A model generated the notes under the pieces. That model ran no database searches and was not told where the DNA came from. It saw only the letters and a program-made list of their open reading frames with translations. Both the position numbers and the translations under genes were made by a program. DNA of 64,000 nucleotides from a virus: the IMG/VR virus record IMGVR_UViG_3300005613_000011, positions 1 to 64,000 of that record; one strand, given 5' to 3'. Below, piece by piece: positions 1 to 7,541 of this stretch. Within the stretch, counting starts at the first letter, position 1. The number at the start of each line of letters is the position of its first letter.

Positions 1-510
1 CTCGATACTTACATTTGATTCGTGAACATATACGCAAACATTTTGTATATATGCTTTTCTGAGAATTTCTTCTATGTATGAAGATTTGCTTTCCGGGAAA
101 AATGTTAATACGGCGACATCTGATTGTTTGATTATACACCAAAGAATAGAACTTGCTAGTGCGTTGATAGAAGTCTCTTTTCTTTCGTTTATTGCCTTAA
201 CATACAGGGGTTTACTTTTTTGGGCGAATCCCCTCATCCCTCTTATGTTGTTAGACGCTATAATCCCTGCATGCATGGTAGAAAGGCCAAGAAGATCGTC
301 AGGAACCGATGTTTCTTCCACAAAAACCTCTAAATCCGAAAACTCGTTCAGGTCTTTGTGGCTTGGCAGTCCCGAACCTATTATAGCAAAAGATGTACTG
401 TACCCGCTGCATTTCCCGCTTATCCCAAACCGGGAGGCATCGTAGGTAAACGGTTCAATATTTTTAGTCGTAGTCCTGGGCTTTTTGTATGTTACGTTGA
501 ATTTGCTCAT
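1..510 (-). CDS. Subtilase-fold protein lacking catalytic Asp and His (partial)
   Basis: This open frame starts at 510 and runs off the left edge (170 residues visible). The order of motifs is that of S8 subtilases. A strand AIIGSGLPSHKDL (residues 42-54) sits where the family has the catalytic-Asp motif (V-I-D-T-G..HPDL). LSTMHAGIIAS (76-86) sits at the HGTHVAGxxAA motif. KPLYVKAINE and SILWCIIKQSDVAV follow as the usual strand and helix, and VCVYVHESN (158-166) matches the strand carrying the oxyanion Asn. In this alignment the catalytic Asp is Gly45 and the catalytic His is Leu76, while the Asn is kept. Known: both lost residues are essential in subtilases. Inference: a pseudoprotease or a structural or binding protein. 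The Ser region is outside the window. The start overlaps the upstream GT9-like gene by ATGA, implying coupled translation. Confidence 0.7.
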   Translation of the reverse strand, partial: MSKFNVTYKKPRTTTKNIEPFTYDASRFGISGKCSGYSTSFAIIGSGLPSHKDLNEFSDLEVFVEETSVPDDLLGLSTMHAGIIASNNIRGMRGFAQKSKPLYVKAINERKETSINALASSILWCIIKQSDVAVLTFFPESKSSYIEEILRKAYIQNVCVYVHESNVSIE

Positions 511-1211
511 TTAATCAAACTTAGTGGAACGGGAAATATTTTCCCCTTTCCAAACATTTCTATTTTTGTTGTTTGTGGTAATGTCTTCAAGAATAGTACA
601 AACTTTCTCATGAATATAGACAAGTGCATGACAAAGTGATCGTCGGTAATAATATTGTTGCACCTGTTAATCTCGTCTATTTTCTTGAATATGTTTTCCC
701 TGTAAGGGACTTCCCAAAGATTGCTTTTGTTTAATTGCATCTTTTTTACAATATACCTCTTTAGGTTAATATTAGATAATGCAAGCCCGGTTCTGTGTTT
801 TTTTGCTTTTGTTTTTGGCTTGTAGTTAAGATCGTATGACTCGCCGTGCCACTTCATATTGGCAAGGTCGAAATATACCTGAAACATGTTCTTGTTTATT
901 TTTGTATTGCCGAAAATCGCATCGTAAAACTTCTTGCTGTCCTTATTATAGCCGAAGCCTATCTTTTCCTTCCCTCTTGCGTTTGACAGTTGCTCCGGAT
1001 CGAGATAGATAACCTTGTCATATTCCTTATTTACTTTATTGAATTTTTGTTTTGTGTAAACATTTCTCACTTTTTTGTTATACTTAAAGATGCAGCGTGT
1101 CTTTTCATCACTGACAACGTAATCTATCTTCCCATTGTCGAGAGCCTTTAGAATGCACGTAGACACGAAGCATTCTCTTTGCTTGCCTAGATGTACGATA
1201 AGGGTTTCCAT
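507..1211 (-). CDS. GT9-like (heptosyltransferase-fold) glycosyltransferase
   Basis: This 234-residue protein has the outline of family GT9 (ADP-heptose:LPS heptosyltransferase type). The N-terminal strand METLIVHLGKQRECFVSTCI precedes LKAL...IDYVVS and KVRNVYT, like the family's opening LGxxGDxxxTTPxLxAL...VxN..V..V. Near the C-terminus NNIITDDHFVMHLSIFMRKF followed by EMFGKG resembles the sugar-nucleotide loop (D..xxHLAxxxxKPxVxLFG). It is shorter than cellular GT9 enzymes (about 320-360 residues), and the N-terminal Gly-Asp pair is absent, so activity is uncertain. It lies between a hypothetical gene, whose stop directly abuts this start, and the subtilase-like gene (4-nt overlap), forming a tight operon. 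Possible roles are glycan modification or a structural use of the fold. Confidence 0.6.
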   Translation of the reverse strand: METLIVHLGKQRECFVSTCILKALDNGKIDYVVSDEKTRCIFKYNKKVRNVYTKQKFNKVNKEYDKVIYLDPEQLSNARGKEKIGFGYNKDSKKFYDAIFGNTKINKNMFQVYFDLANMKWHGESYDLNYKPKTKAKKHRTGLALSNINLKRYIVKKMQLNKSNLWEVPYRENIFKKIDEINRCNNIITDDHFVMHLSIFMRKFVLFLKTLPQTTKIEMFGKGKIFPVPLSLIK

Positions 1212-1904
1212 TTAAAAATCGTCTGGCAGGAGAGATCCTTCGTTAGATCCTGTTGTTGGTGCTCCTATGAAGTCATCGGGCAGCAGAGATCCTTCGTTTG
1301 ACGTTGAGGTAACTGGTCCTGGTTTTACGTCTATCTCTATATAGTCATCTCCTGTTGAAGATATCTCGTCTTCGTAAGTTCCAATATAATCATCTATTTT
1401 CCTGTCTACTATTATATTATCTAGTGCTTTGTCTTGTTTCGACTGTCTTTTCTTTTGCCCTGCGAAATAATCTTTTCTTATTTTTGCTGCTTGCGATTCG
1501 GTTACTATCTGCAATTGACCGTTTTTAAGCATCTTCTTAAGTACCGGGTGTTCTTGGAACACGTCTTTCCCGTGTCTTTCATATAGTTCTTCAAGAGGGA
1601 CGAAGTGGGAAGGATTATTAAATTTCATGTCTAGTTCCTGTATCAGCATGCATCCCTTTGACGTTGTTCTCAGGTATGTCTTTTCGTCTTTTTGTACCGC
1701 TTCTTTTACTATTGTGCTTGATACTGTCTCTATTACTTCTACCACATCTTGGGCTGTAGCTTCTTGTGCGCTTGTTATATAGATGACCTTTTCGTTACCG
1801 ATTATTTGTTTTATTGCTTCTATGTCTGAAAACAGGCATTGTCTCTTGCCTTCGTTTGTATAGATGTCTAGGCATCCATTTCCCATGTTTAGAAATACAA
1901 TCAT
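1212..1904 (-). CDS. Hypothetical protein with duplicated C-terminal NEGSLLPDDF motif
   Basis: I do not recognise this 230-residue protein. A good Shine-Dalgarno (GGAGAAAATAAT before ATG) supports the start at 1904. The first ~75 residues look like an alpha/beta domain (IVFLNMGNGCLDIYTNE, EKVIYITS). The middle is charged, with FVPLEELYERHG...HPVLKKMLKNGQLQIVTE, a typical small folded unit. The tail (about residue 165 on) is acidic and disordered-looking, and ends with the decapeptide NEGSLLPDDF present twice, the second copy forming the exact C-terminus. Repeated terminal peptides of this kind often serve as docking motifs. The stop codon is directly followed by the GT9-like start. Confidence 0.7.
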   Translation of the reverse strand: MIVFLNMGNGCLDIYTNEGKRQCLFSDIEAIKQIIGNEKVIYITSAQEATAQDVVEVIETVSSTIVKEAVQKDEKTYLRTTSKGCMLIQELDMKFNNPSHFVPLEELYERHGKDVFQEHPVLKKMLKNGQLQIVTESQAAKIRKDYFAGQKKRQSKQDKALDNIIVDRKIDDYIGTYEDEISSTGDDYIEIDVKPGPVTSTSNEGSLLPDDFIGAPTTGSNEGSLLPDDF

Positions 1905-1930
1905 ATTATTTTCTCCTATTTAATTGTCGG

Positions 1931-1966
1931 AAAAAAAGAAAACCCCATCTACAATATAGACAGGGT
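1931..1966 (-). terminator. Intrinsic terminator of the MKII-leader operon
   Basis: On the minus strand an interrupted hairpin (1942-1966; arms ACCC and GGGT plus TCTA and TAGA) is followed by a run reading TTTTCTTTTTTT. It lies after the last of four co-directional genes (1989-3798) and just before the start region of the 1212-1904 gene. Confidence 0.55.
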
Positions 1967-1988
1967 ATTAGAAGAAAAATTTTTCCTC

Positions 1989-2423
1989 TTATTTTTTCTT
2001 CTTCTTTAATGTGGTATTTGAATAAAATGATGCCATTCCCCTGACTGAAGCATTGTCGCTTTTCATCGCCTTATCTGCACATGCTTTTGAGGGGCCAGAG
2101 AAACCATTTCTTTTGCACCATTCGGTAAATCTGCCTTTCTTTAGTTTCTTGGGCCAACCGTCTGACTCTTTTTTGCTTGCAGTTACAGTGATTTGAGGTT
2201 GTACTTGTTGATCTTCTTTTTTGACTTCTGCTTTTTTGTTTTGATCACGAATATGCTCGATACACCTATCATACTTCTCTTTGTCATTTTTATTCCATTT
2301 GCTTCTTTCTTGAGTCCCCGCTGTAGAGCCTACGCTTGTAATACAAATTGCGTAAGGATTAGAAGGTTTGTCGTATTTGCTTTTTCTTTTTCCTGAGAAT
2401 TTTTCAGTTTGAATAATTTTCAT
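1989..2423 (-). CDS. MKIIQTEKF-leader protein with Cys motifs, basic C-terminus
   Basis: This 144-residue protein begins MKIIQTEKF, identical over nine residues to the protein at 3394-3798, although the rest is unrelated. Residues ~22-55 (NPYAICITSVG...KYDRCIEHIRD) form a Cys-containing module of a type I associate with small environmental-phage proteins. Residues ~95-135 (RFTEWCKRNGFSGPSKACAD...MASFYSNT) form a second Trp/Cys module, followed by a Lys run (TLKKKKK). Function unknown. The spacing of the Cys residues could support metal binding or a disulfide, but no classic zinc finger is visible. It is last in a four-gene operon and is followed by a terminator. Confidence 0.7.
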   Translation of the reverse strand: MKIIQTEKFSGKRKSKYDKPSNPYAICITSVGSTAGTQERSKWNKNDKEKYDRCIEHIRDQNKKAEVKKEDQQVQPQITVTASKKESDGWPKKLKKGRFTEWCKRNGFSGPSKACADKAMKSDNASVRGMASFYSNTTLKKKKK

Positions 2424-2431
2424 TTTATCCC

Positions 2432-2944
2432 TTACAAATGACCGAACCTTCCTGGTTCGTCCTTTCTTAAATCATATTCATAGTCTACTCTAAGATCTTC
2501 TTCAGAGTCATAATCTAGATCTATCTCGTTAATTATATCTTCGTATTCGCCTTCTATAGTTTTTTTAACTTCGTCAGAAAGTTCTCCAATAGGCTTCCCG
2601 TTCACTATTAGTGTCACATTCGTGACTATTCTTTCGTCGTCTCCTTCTGGAGGCCAACCTAGTTGGTCTGGGCCACCATGCATTGAACCAGGGTCACGAT
2701 ATCCAGTACTTTCAAAATCTATTACTAATTCTATTTGGTCTTCACTGTCCAGTCTTATTGGAATAGTACTTACATCTTTGATAATGGCTGATTGAAGTTG
2801 ACCTGACAAGTCTATGTCATTAGTAATGTCAAAGAGGTTTCCTTCTTCTCCTATATTTATTTCAATAGAAAAACTACCTGGAACTTTATTCCATCTCTCT
2901 ACTGCTTCTTTTCTCAAGTACTTTGCTGTTTTAATTATTTTCAT
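2432..2944 (-). CDS. MKIIKTAKY-leader acidic protein, hypothetical
   Basis: This 170-residue protein of unknown function starts MKIIKTAKYLRKEAVERW, the shared leader followed by a short amphipathic helix. The body is acidic and beta-rich (SIEINIGEEG, IELVIDFESTG, VTNVTLIVNGKPIGEL), ending in a very acidic stretch (DLDYDSEEDLRVDYEYD). There is no membrane segment and no recognisable catalytic motif. The purine-rich sequence GAGAGAG lies upstream of the ATG at 2944. It is probably co-transcribed with its leader-sharing neighbours. Confidence 0.7.
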   Translation of the reverse strand: MKIIKTAKYLRKEAVERWNKVPGSFSIEINIGEEGNLFDITNDIDLSGQLQSAIIKDVSTIPIRLDSEDQIELVIDFESTGYRDPGSMHGGPDQLGWPPEGDDERIVTNVTLIVNGKPIGELSDEVKKTIEGEYEDIINEIDLDYDSEEDLRVDYEYDLRKDEPGRFGHL

Positions 2945-3005
2945 GTTTACTCTCTCTGTGGTTAAAGTTAGTTACAATCTACACGCCCCTGCGGGGCGCG
3001 ACCTA

Positions 3006-3389
3006 TTATATAAATCTATTTGTTAATTCTTTTAATAATTTTTGTAATCTTTGTTTATATGCTGCAACAGAGTTAGCAACATCTTCAATATCGCCGTTAT
3101 CTAATTTGATTGACAAGTCATATGTTTCGCCTAGATCCATACCGGCCAAGCGTTGAGCGATATAGTCACCTCCATAATAGTCTTGTCCTTCTGAAACATT
3201 AGATTGTGTTTTTGCTTTATCAATAATTTGCTTTTCTAGTTTGAATATCTCAAAACTATCTTTTCTAATAGATTCTAACTCCTCTGATGGACCTAGTTCC
3301 TTTGATGTCTCTAATAAAAATTTTGTAATCGCATCAAATAAATATACCTCTGCTCGTTTAATGTATTCTGTTGTTTTAATAATTTTCAT
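3006..3389 (-). CDS. MKIIKTTEY-leader helical protein, hypothetical
   Basis: This 127-residue, almost entirely helical protein starts MKIIKTTEYIKRAEVYLFDA. Long charged helices follow (SEELESIRKDSFEIFKLEKQ and VAAYKQRLQKLLKELTNRF), suggesting a coiled coil. The ATG is only 4 nt after the stop of the upstream gene (TAA-AAAA-ATG), the same stop-start spacing as in the mini-gene array at 10.4-11.4 kb, so reinitiation is likely. Function unknown. Confidence 0.7.
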   Translation of the reverse strand: MKIIKTTEYIKRAEVYLFDAITKFLLETSKELGPSEELESIRKDSFEIFKLEKQIIDKAKTQSNVSEGQDYYGGDYIAQRLAGMDLGETYDLSIKLDNGDIEDVANSVAAYKQRLQKLLKELTNRFI

Positions 3390-3393
3390 TTTT

Positions 3394-3798
3394 TTATCCC
3401 ATAGTCACAACCAGGTCATATTTTTCTAATGGTTCACTTATTTGCCCACAACCTGAAGCAATAACAGACCCGTATAACTTGTCGGGCTTACCTCTATTAT
3501 TAGTAAAGTCTATCTCAAATTTCCATTCTTTATAATCGTTTGGAATCTTCCATTTTTCCCTTGTCCATGTCTGTTGAAAACTTGGAGATACACCATATTC
3601 TGTACTTGTAATTGTATAACTTAGACCTAGACTGTCTATAGTCTTGAAAATCTCGTGAACAGGAACCCATGAATCGTCAGAAAAGATCCCTTGAGATATC
3701 GGGTAAAGTATTTTATGTAATTTATTTGACAAACTTTTCTTGGATATATTATCGAATGCGTTTCTTTGTGCGAATTTTTCAGTTTGTATAATTTTCAT
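3394..3798 (-). CDS. MKIIQTEKF-leader protein, hypothetical
   Basis: This 134-residue protein is first of the leader-sharing minus-strand operon. It starts MKIIQTEKFAQRNAFDNISK, while the remaining sequence (a Trp- and Tyr-rich beta domain with SFQQTWTREKWKIP and KEWKFEIDF) matches nothing I recognise. There is no clear Shine-Dalgarno before the ATG. A TATACT box on the minus strand about 20-30 nt upstream could be its promoter. Role unknown. The shared leader suggests the same destination or control as the other MKII proteins. Confidence 0.7.
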   Translation of the reverse strand: MKIIQTEKFAQRNAFDNISKKSLSNKLHKILYPISQGIFSDDSWVPVHEIFKTIDSLGLSYTITSTEYGVSPSFQQTWTREKWKIPNDYKEWKFEIDFTNNRGKPDKLYGSVIASGCGQISEPLEKYDLVVTMG

Positions 3799-3999
3799 AA
3801 TTTAAATTTCTAAAAATAAGTATACAAGTCCTTCTATAAATTAATTCGATTTTTTCCATGTTGTACCTCTTATTTTTTTAAAAAATGCCACAAAAAGCGA
3901 GGAGAGAAGCCACAAGGCCGAAATAAAGGAAGGAAACGAACATATATTTAGAAAAGGGTTTTTCAGCTACAAGTTGTATTTAATGATTAAGGAGCAAAT
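3799..3999. promoter_or_regulatory. Divergent intergenic region
   Basis: These 201 bp separate the minus-strand MKII operon from the plus-strand structural gene at 4000 and should carry promoters for both. A minus-strand TATACT (about 3823-3828) is the clearest -10-like box, and no convincing -35 was seen. The + side has a good Shine-Dalgarno (AAGGAG) 8 nt before the ATG at 4000. Confidence 0.35.
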
Positions 4000-5004
4000 A
4001 TGCCAACAATAACAGCAATAGCCGACTTCAAAGGCACGTTTATACAAGGAACAACAGGAACACTCTTCCTGAAAATAACTGATTTCGACGGGAATCCTAC
4101 AGATCCAGAAGAAATCACAATCACAATACGATTCTGGGACGGAACACTGATAACCTCAACAACTCCAGAAAAAGCGACAGAAGGCTTCTACGTGTACGAT
4201 TGGGAAACAGAAGACGATCAAACTGTCGGAGAATACGAAATAACGTGGGAATTCGAAAGAGACGGAGAAACATATACAGAACTGCAATCAGTAATAGTCG
4301 CAGAGAATGCAGACGATACAAACATGTACTCAGGCAAGGCAATAGCCGTAAGAGAATCTCTGGAAAGATATATAACTTGCGCTCAAAATATCCCTGTCTA
4401 CTTCGAACAGTCAAAACCAACTCACAATAGAAGAACGTATAGATTCACCTTCCCAAGATGGAACCAGGTAACAGGAGTTAAAATATACAGAAATAACAAT
4501 CTTATGGATAGCGGTCTAGAAGTGAATTTCTTCAATGGAGAAGTTGTTTTTGATACCACACAAACTCAATACGACATGATACATGCAGACTACAACTTCA
4601 GGTGGTTTACAGACAGCGAATTGGATGAATATTTGAATAATGCAGTAGCAGATTTTAACTCATATCCACCTCATACAGGATATACGTTGGCAGGTAGCGC
4701 GGAACTTCCTGACAGATATCTCCCGAGTATAATAAGAAAAGCTGCTGTAGATGCAATAAGACATCTTATGATGTGCCTGCAATTCCAGCAGCCTCAACAA
4801 GTTTTCGGCGGTGCTGAAGGTGCAGCAAAAGCATTTGCTAATTTCGAAACACTGAAGAAAAACTATGAGGGAGATTGGGATAAGGTTGTTGACGCAAAAA
4901 AATATGGGCCATACCCTCGAACTATGATCATATCTACACCGGAGTATACATTGCCAGGAGGCCGCAGTCGCTGGTTCAGATATTTGTTTTCTAGTGGCCA
5001 GTAG
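4000..5004 (+). CDS. Phage virion structural protein (Ig-like N-domain)
   Basis: This 334-residue protein has a strong Shine-Dalgarno (AAGGAGCAAAT before ATG). Residues ~1-105 look like an immunoglobulin-type beta sandwich (FKGTFIQGTTGTLFLKITD...VGEYEITWEFERDGETYTE). The C-terminal part has DYNFRWFTDSELDEYLNNAV, a helical stretch IIRKAAVDAIRHLMMCLQFQ and the ending LPGGRSRWFRYLF, a layout I associate with neck or connector-type structural proteins of environmental tailed phages. No enzyme motif is present. It stands alone on the + strand, followed by an AT-rich gap. Precise role inferred only. Confidence 0.6.
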   Translation: MPTITAIADFKGTFIQGTTGTLFLKITDFDGNPTDPEEITITIRFWDGTLITSTTPEKATEGFYVYDWETEDDQTVGEYEITWEFERDGETYTELQSVIVAENADDTNMYSGKAIAVRESLERYITCAQNIPVYFEQSKPTHNRRTYRFTFPRWNQVTGVKIYRNNNLMDSGLEVNFFNGEVVFDTTQTQYDMIHADYNFRWFTDSELDEYLNNAVADFNSYPPHTGYTLAGSAELPDRYLPSIIRKAAVDAIRHLMMCLQFQQPQQVFGGAEGAAKAFANFETLKKNYEGDWDKVVDAKKYGPYPRTMIISTPEYTLPGGRSRWFRYLFSSGQ

Positions 5005-5273
5005 TCCTTATTCTACAATAAGTTACAACAATTTAATTATTATCATTTATTAATATATTAATAATTACTTCTTCGTATATTATGTTTTAGTTAGATCTAT
5101 TTCTTAGTATATTATATAAATTTCCTACTTTACTTCTTCATATATCATATCTTAGATTATGTAAAAACACTTTATTTTAAAATCTTATTATTTTTATTAA
5201 AGGTTTTTATAATTATACCGATATATAAAGTGCAAGTAAACGTTATAACTTATATTGTGGAAAGGAAATCAGA
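5005..5273 (+). repeat. AT-rich gap with a 24-bp imperfect direct repeat
   Basis: No gene is visible. The copies at 5067-5090 and 5132-5155 share the pattern ACTTCTTC.TATAT.AT.T.TTAG (20 of 24 identical). A short palindrome TATTAATATATTAATA lies just before the first copy. The gap directly precedes a free-standing homing endonuclease, so it may be an insertion scar or a regulatory region. Confidence 0.5.
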
Positions 5274-6380
5274 ATGGCACTTAAAGGTCAAATCGTAAGC
5301 GAAGAAACTAAACAAAAGAAAAAAGAAACACAGAAAAAACGACTAATGGAAAAATATGACTGGACCCTTATAGAACCGTACCAGGACGTTGAACTAAAAA
5401 TGTCTTCACGAGGAAGGCAAAAAAAATATATTACATTAAAACAATTTAAACAAAAACTAGAAGGAGACATGTATATACAGGACTTTCAAAAAGAAACATC
5501 TAAAGCTTTAGTTGGTTTCTTTAGTGCTTTTTGTCAAGGTAAAATTAAATTAGAGAAACAAACGTTTATAGATGAATACGAAAAAGGAAAAAGTTTAGTT
5601 GAAATAGCAGAAAAATATAATATTCCAAAAGACTATATTGGATTTCTAAGACAATTATTTGAGATTAAATCCAAAGGAGCGACTTTTCGACATAGAAAAT
5701 TAACAGAAGTACCATTGACACAAAGACAAAGAGAAATTATATATGGATCTATGATGGGTGATGCAAAGAAGTTTGCTCCTGCTTCTGTTGGTTTTGGGCA
5801 TGGACCAAAACAAAAATCATACTTAGAGTGGAAATATGAGGAGTTAAGACCTTTAGCGACAGAACAAGGGATTAAAGAATATTCGTCATATGATAAAAGA
5901 AGTGGTAATTTGAGTTTTTCGTACAGATTTTATACCTATTCGAATACAGAACTAGAAGAAATTAATAAACTGTTTTATTCGGGTCTAGAACAAAAAAAAG
6001 AAGTATCAACTAAAATATTATCTAATTTAACTCCTCTTTCTATCGCCGTATGGTTTATGGATGATGGCAAGACAGACTGGAATCATCGATCTTTGAAAAA
6101 AAGACCAAATAGGGCAACAGAAACTCACTTTCTTTGTGCTGATTCTTTTTCTTTTGATTCTTGCGAAAATATAAAAGGGTGGTTTTTTAAGAGATATAAT
6201 ATAAAATGCAGAATGAAATCTAATGGTTTTCGTAAAAGAAGCACTATTATAAAATATAGAATAGTTATTGAGCATGAATCAAATGAAAATTTCATTAATT
6301 TAATTCGTCCTTATATTTTACCTTTATTTTATTATAAGACCAATTATCAAGCATACCTAAAATGGAGAAGAAATGATTAG
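5274..6380 (+). CDS. LAGLIDADG homing endonuclease with NUMOD3-like N-terminus
   Basis: This 368-residue protein makes site-specific double-strand breaks that promote spread of its own gene. The two diagnostic helices are visible: YGSMMGDA (157-164) and AVWFMDDGKTD (258-268), each ending in the acidic metal-binding residue, as in the LAGLIDADG type-2 family. Before them lie VSEETKQKKKETQKKRL (8-24), resembling the NUMOD3 DNA-binding repeat, and FIDEYEKGKSLVEIAEKYNI (98-117), resembling a helix-turn-helix. The start is backed by AAAGGA 8 nt upstream. No intron or intein borders are evident, so it appears free-standing. It overlaps the next gene by 8 nt. Confidence 0.88.
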   Translation: MALKGQIVSEETKQKKKETQKKRLMEKYDWTLIEPYQDVELKMSSRGRQKKYITLKQFKQKLEGDMYIQDFQKETSKALVGFFSAFCQGKIKLEKQTFIDEYEKGKSLVEIAEKYNIPKDYIGFLRQLFEIKSKGATFRHRKLTEVPLTQRQREIIYGSMMGDAKKFAPASVGFGHGPKQKSYLEWKYEELRPLATEQGIKEYSSYDKRSGNLSFSYRFYTYSNTELEEINKLFYSGLEQKKEVSTKILSNLTPLSIAVWFMDDGKTDWNHRSLKKRPNRATETHFLCADSFSFDSCENIKGWFFKRYNIKCRMKSNGFRKRSTIIKYRIVIEHESNENFINLIRPYILPLFYYKTNYQAYLKWRRND

Positions 6381-6669
6381 AGCAGACCTAATGACATTCA
6401 CTAAACCAGTTTATTATTTTAATGACGGGAAAGAGCCTGACGCAGAAGAGATAAGAGACGTAGCGGAGCACCTTGAAAAGTCACTAAATAAAGTAGCAGA
6501 CGCTGTTGAAAAACTCAAGATAGACAAAAATTGGGAGATGGAATACAATCATGGTGAAATATCCTTATTTAACGATCAAATAGAAGATGAAAATGAGTTT
6601 AACGAGTATCTTGAAAAAATAAATGTCGATAAAGATCTATTTTATCTGATAGATTTAGATGAAGAATAA
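6373..6669 (+). CDS. Small acidic coiled-coil protein, hypothetical
   Basis: This 98-residue protein overlaps the end of the homing endonuclease by 8 nt and has a Shine-Dalgarno (GGAGAAG) inside that gene. Residues 24-60 (EIRDVAEHLEKSLNKVADAVEKLKIDKNW) form a regular heptad-like helix, and the C-terminal third is very acidic. Function unknown. It may be an original phage gene whose upstream flank was invaded by the endonuclease. Confidence 0.65.
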   Translation: MIRADLMTFTKPVYYFNDGKEPDAEEIRDVAEHLEKSLNKVADAVEKLKIDKNWEMEYNHGEISLFNDQIEDENEFNEYLEKINVDKDLFYLIDLDEE

Positions 6670-6763
6670 TTTTTACGGAAAATAGATTACCAAGAATACT
6701 TAAAATAGCGATGTAAATAAATATTTTTGATATTTGTTATTTTCTGCGTATCTTAATGCTATA

Positions 6764-6769
6764 TATAAT
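6764..6769 (+). promoter_or_regulatory. Putative promoter -10 box (TATAAT)
   Basis: A perfect TATAAT lies in an intergenic gap 62 nt before the ATG at 6832. The hexamer 17 nt upstream (TTTCTG) is a poor -35, so the call rests mainly on the -10 and the location. Confidence 0.35.
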
Positions 6770-6831
6770 AGTGGCAGCAGAAAAAGTGGTTGTTGCATAA
6801 GTCTATAACTACCACATATTGGAGACTTGTT

Positions 6832-7122
6832 ATGAGTATATATAAAATTAAGTTAAAGGATCTAGACAACAAGGATATTGGGGAAAATGAAGTTATACAA
6901 AAATTAATAAATGGCAATTCAAATTCGTCTAATACAAACAATATACCACTGAAATATCTCGCCAAATACTTTAAACCAGCAGCAGCAAAATTGGACACTA
7001 TAAAACCAATAATAAGGCAAATTAGTTCTATCCAAAATTTTGATTCTAAAGAAATTGATTTTATGTTGCCAGATTTACCTGAACATAAAGAAGATAAGTT
7101 TTTTTTCAAAAAAAAACCTTAA
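6832..7122 (+). CDS. Small protein with possible -1 frameshift to a membrane tail
   Basis: The start at 6832 has a Shine-Dalgarno (GGAG, 7 nt away). The zero-frame product is 96 residues (MSIYKIKLKDLDNKDIGENE...), ending KFFFKKKP. Just before the stop are eight T (7099-7106), C, and nine A (7108-7116). A -1 slip on A AAA AAA would continue to a stop at 7200-7202 and add about 30 residues, including a clean hydrophobic helix (IIIGSISGIISAVIAFILI). The tail reads like a genuine C-terminal membrane anchor, so either programmed frameshifting or a homopolymer-length error is likely. Function of the soluble part unknown. Confidence 0.6.
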   Translation: MSIYKIKLKDLDNKDIGENEVIQKLINGNSNSSNTNNIPLKYLAKYFKPAAAKLDTIKPIIRQISSIQNFDSKEIDFMLPDLPEHKEDKFFFKKKP

Positions 7123-7250
7123 AAACAATTATAATAGGAAGTATATCAGGTATTATATCCGCTGTAATTGCTTTTATATTAATTGATACTTTCTTTAACT
7201 AATGATTTTCACAATAGGCAAAACCAATAATTGCAAATGTGGAGAAATAA

Positions 7251-7502
7251 ATGAGTTATCCTTCAGTACTAACAAAAAAGCAAATGGAAATAATGCATAA
7301 AGCGATGAAATACTCTTTATACAAAAAAGGAGATCTTGTCCATCATGGAAAATACAGGTTGTTAGAAGATGCTGCCGCTCACGGATGCCCTTGGGTTGAG
7401 GACGTTGAGACAGGCGAGAGACGTTGCATGACCATGTACGGTCATATGGAAGTTTTCAAGCAGATGTGCGAAGATGCAGGAATATGTCATCGCACTCATT
7501 AA
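7251..7502 (+). CDS. Small hypothetical protein
   Basis: This 83-residue protein has a good Shine-Dalgarno (GGAG, 7 nt before ATG). The sequence KKGDLVHHGKYRLLEDAAAH followed by PWVEDVETGERRCMTMYG looks like a small beta-hairpin domain, and His and Cys residues cluster at the C-terminus (CEDAGICHRTH). No family recognised. Confidence 0.6.
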   Translation: MSYPSVLTKKQMEIMHKAMKYSLYKKGDLVHHGKYRLLEDAAAHGCPWVEDVETGERRCMTMYGHMEVFKQMCEDAGICHRTH

Positions 7503-7541
7503 TTCTATTCGATAATAATTTGTAAAATATGAGGTGAAGAA

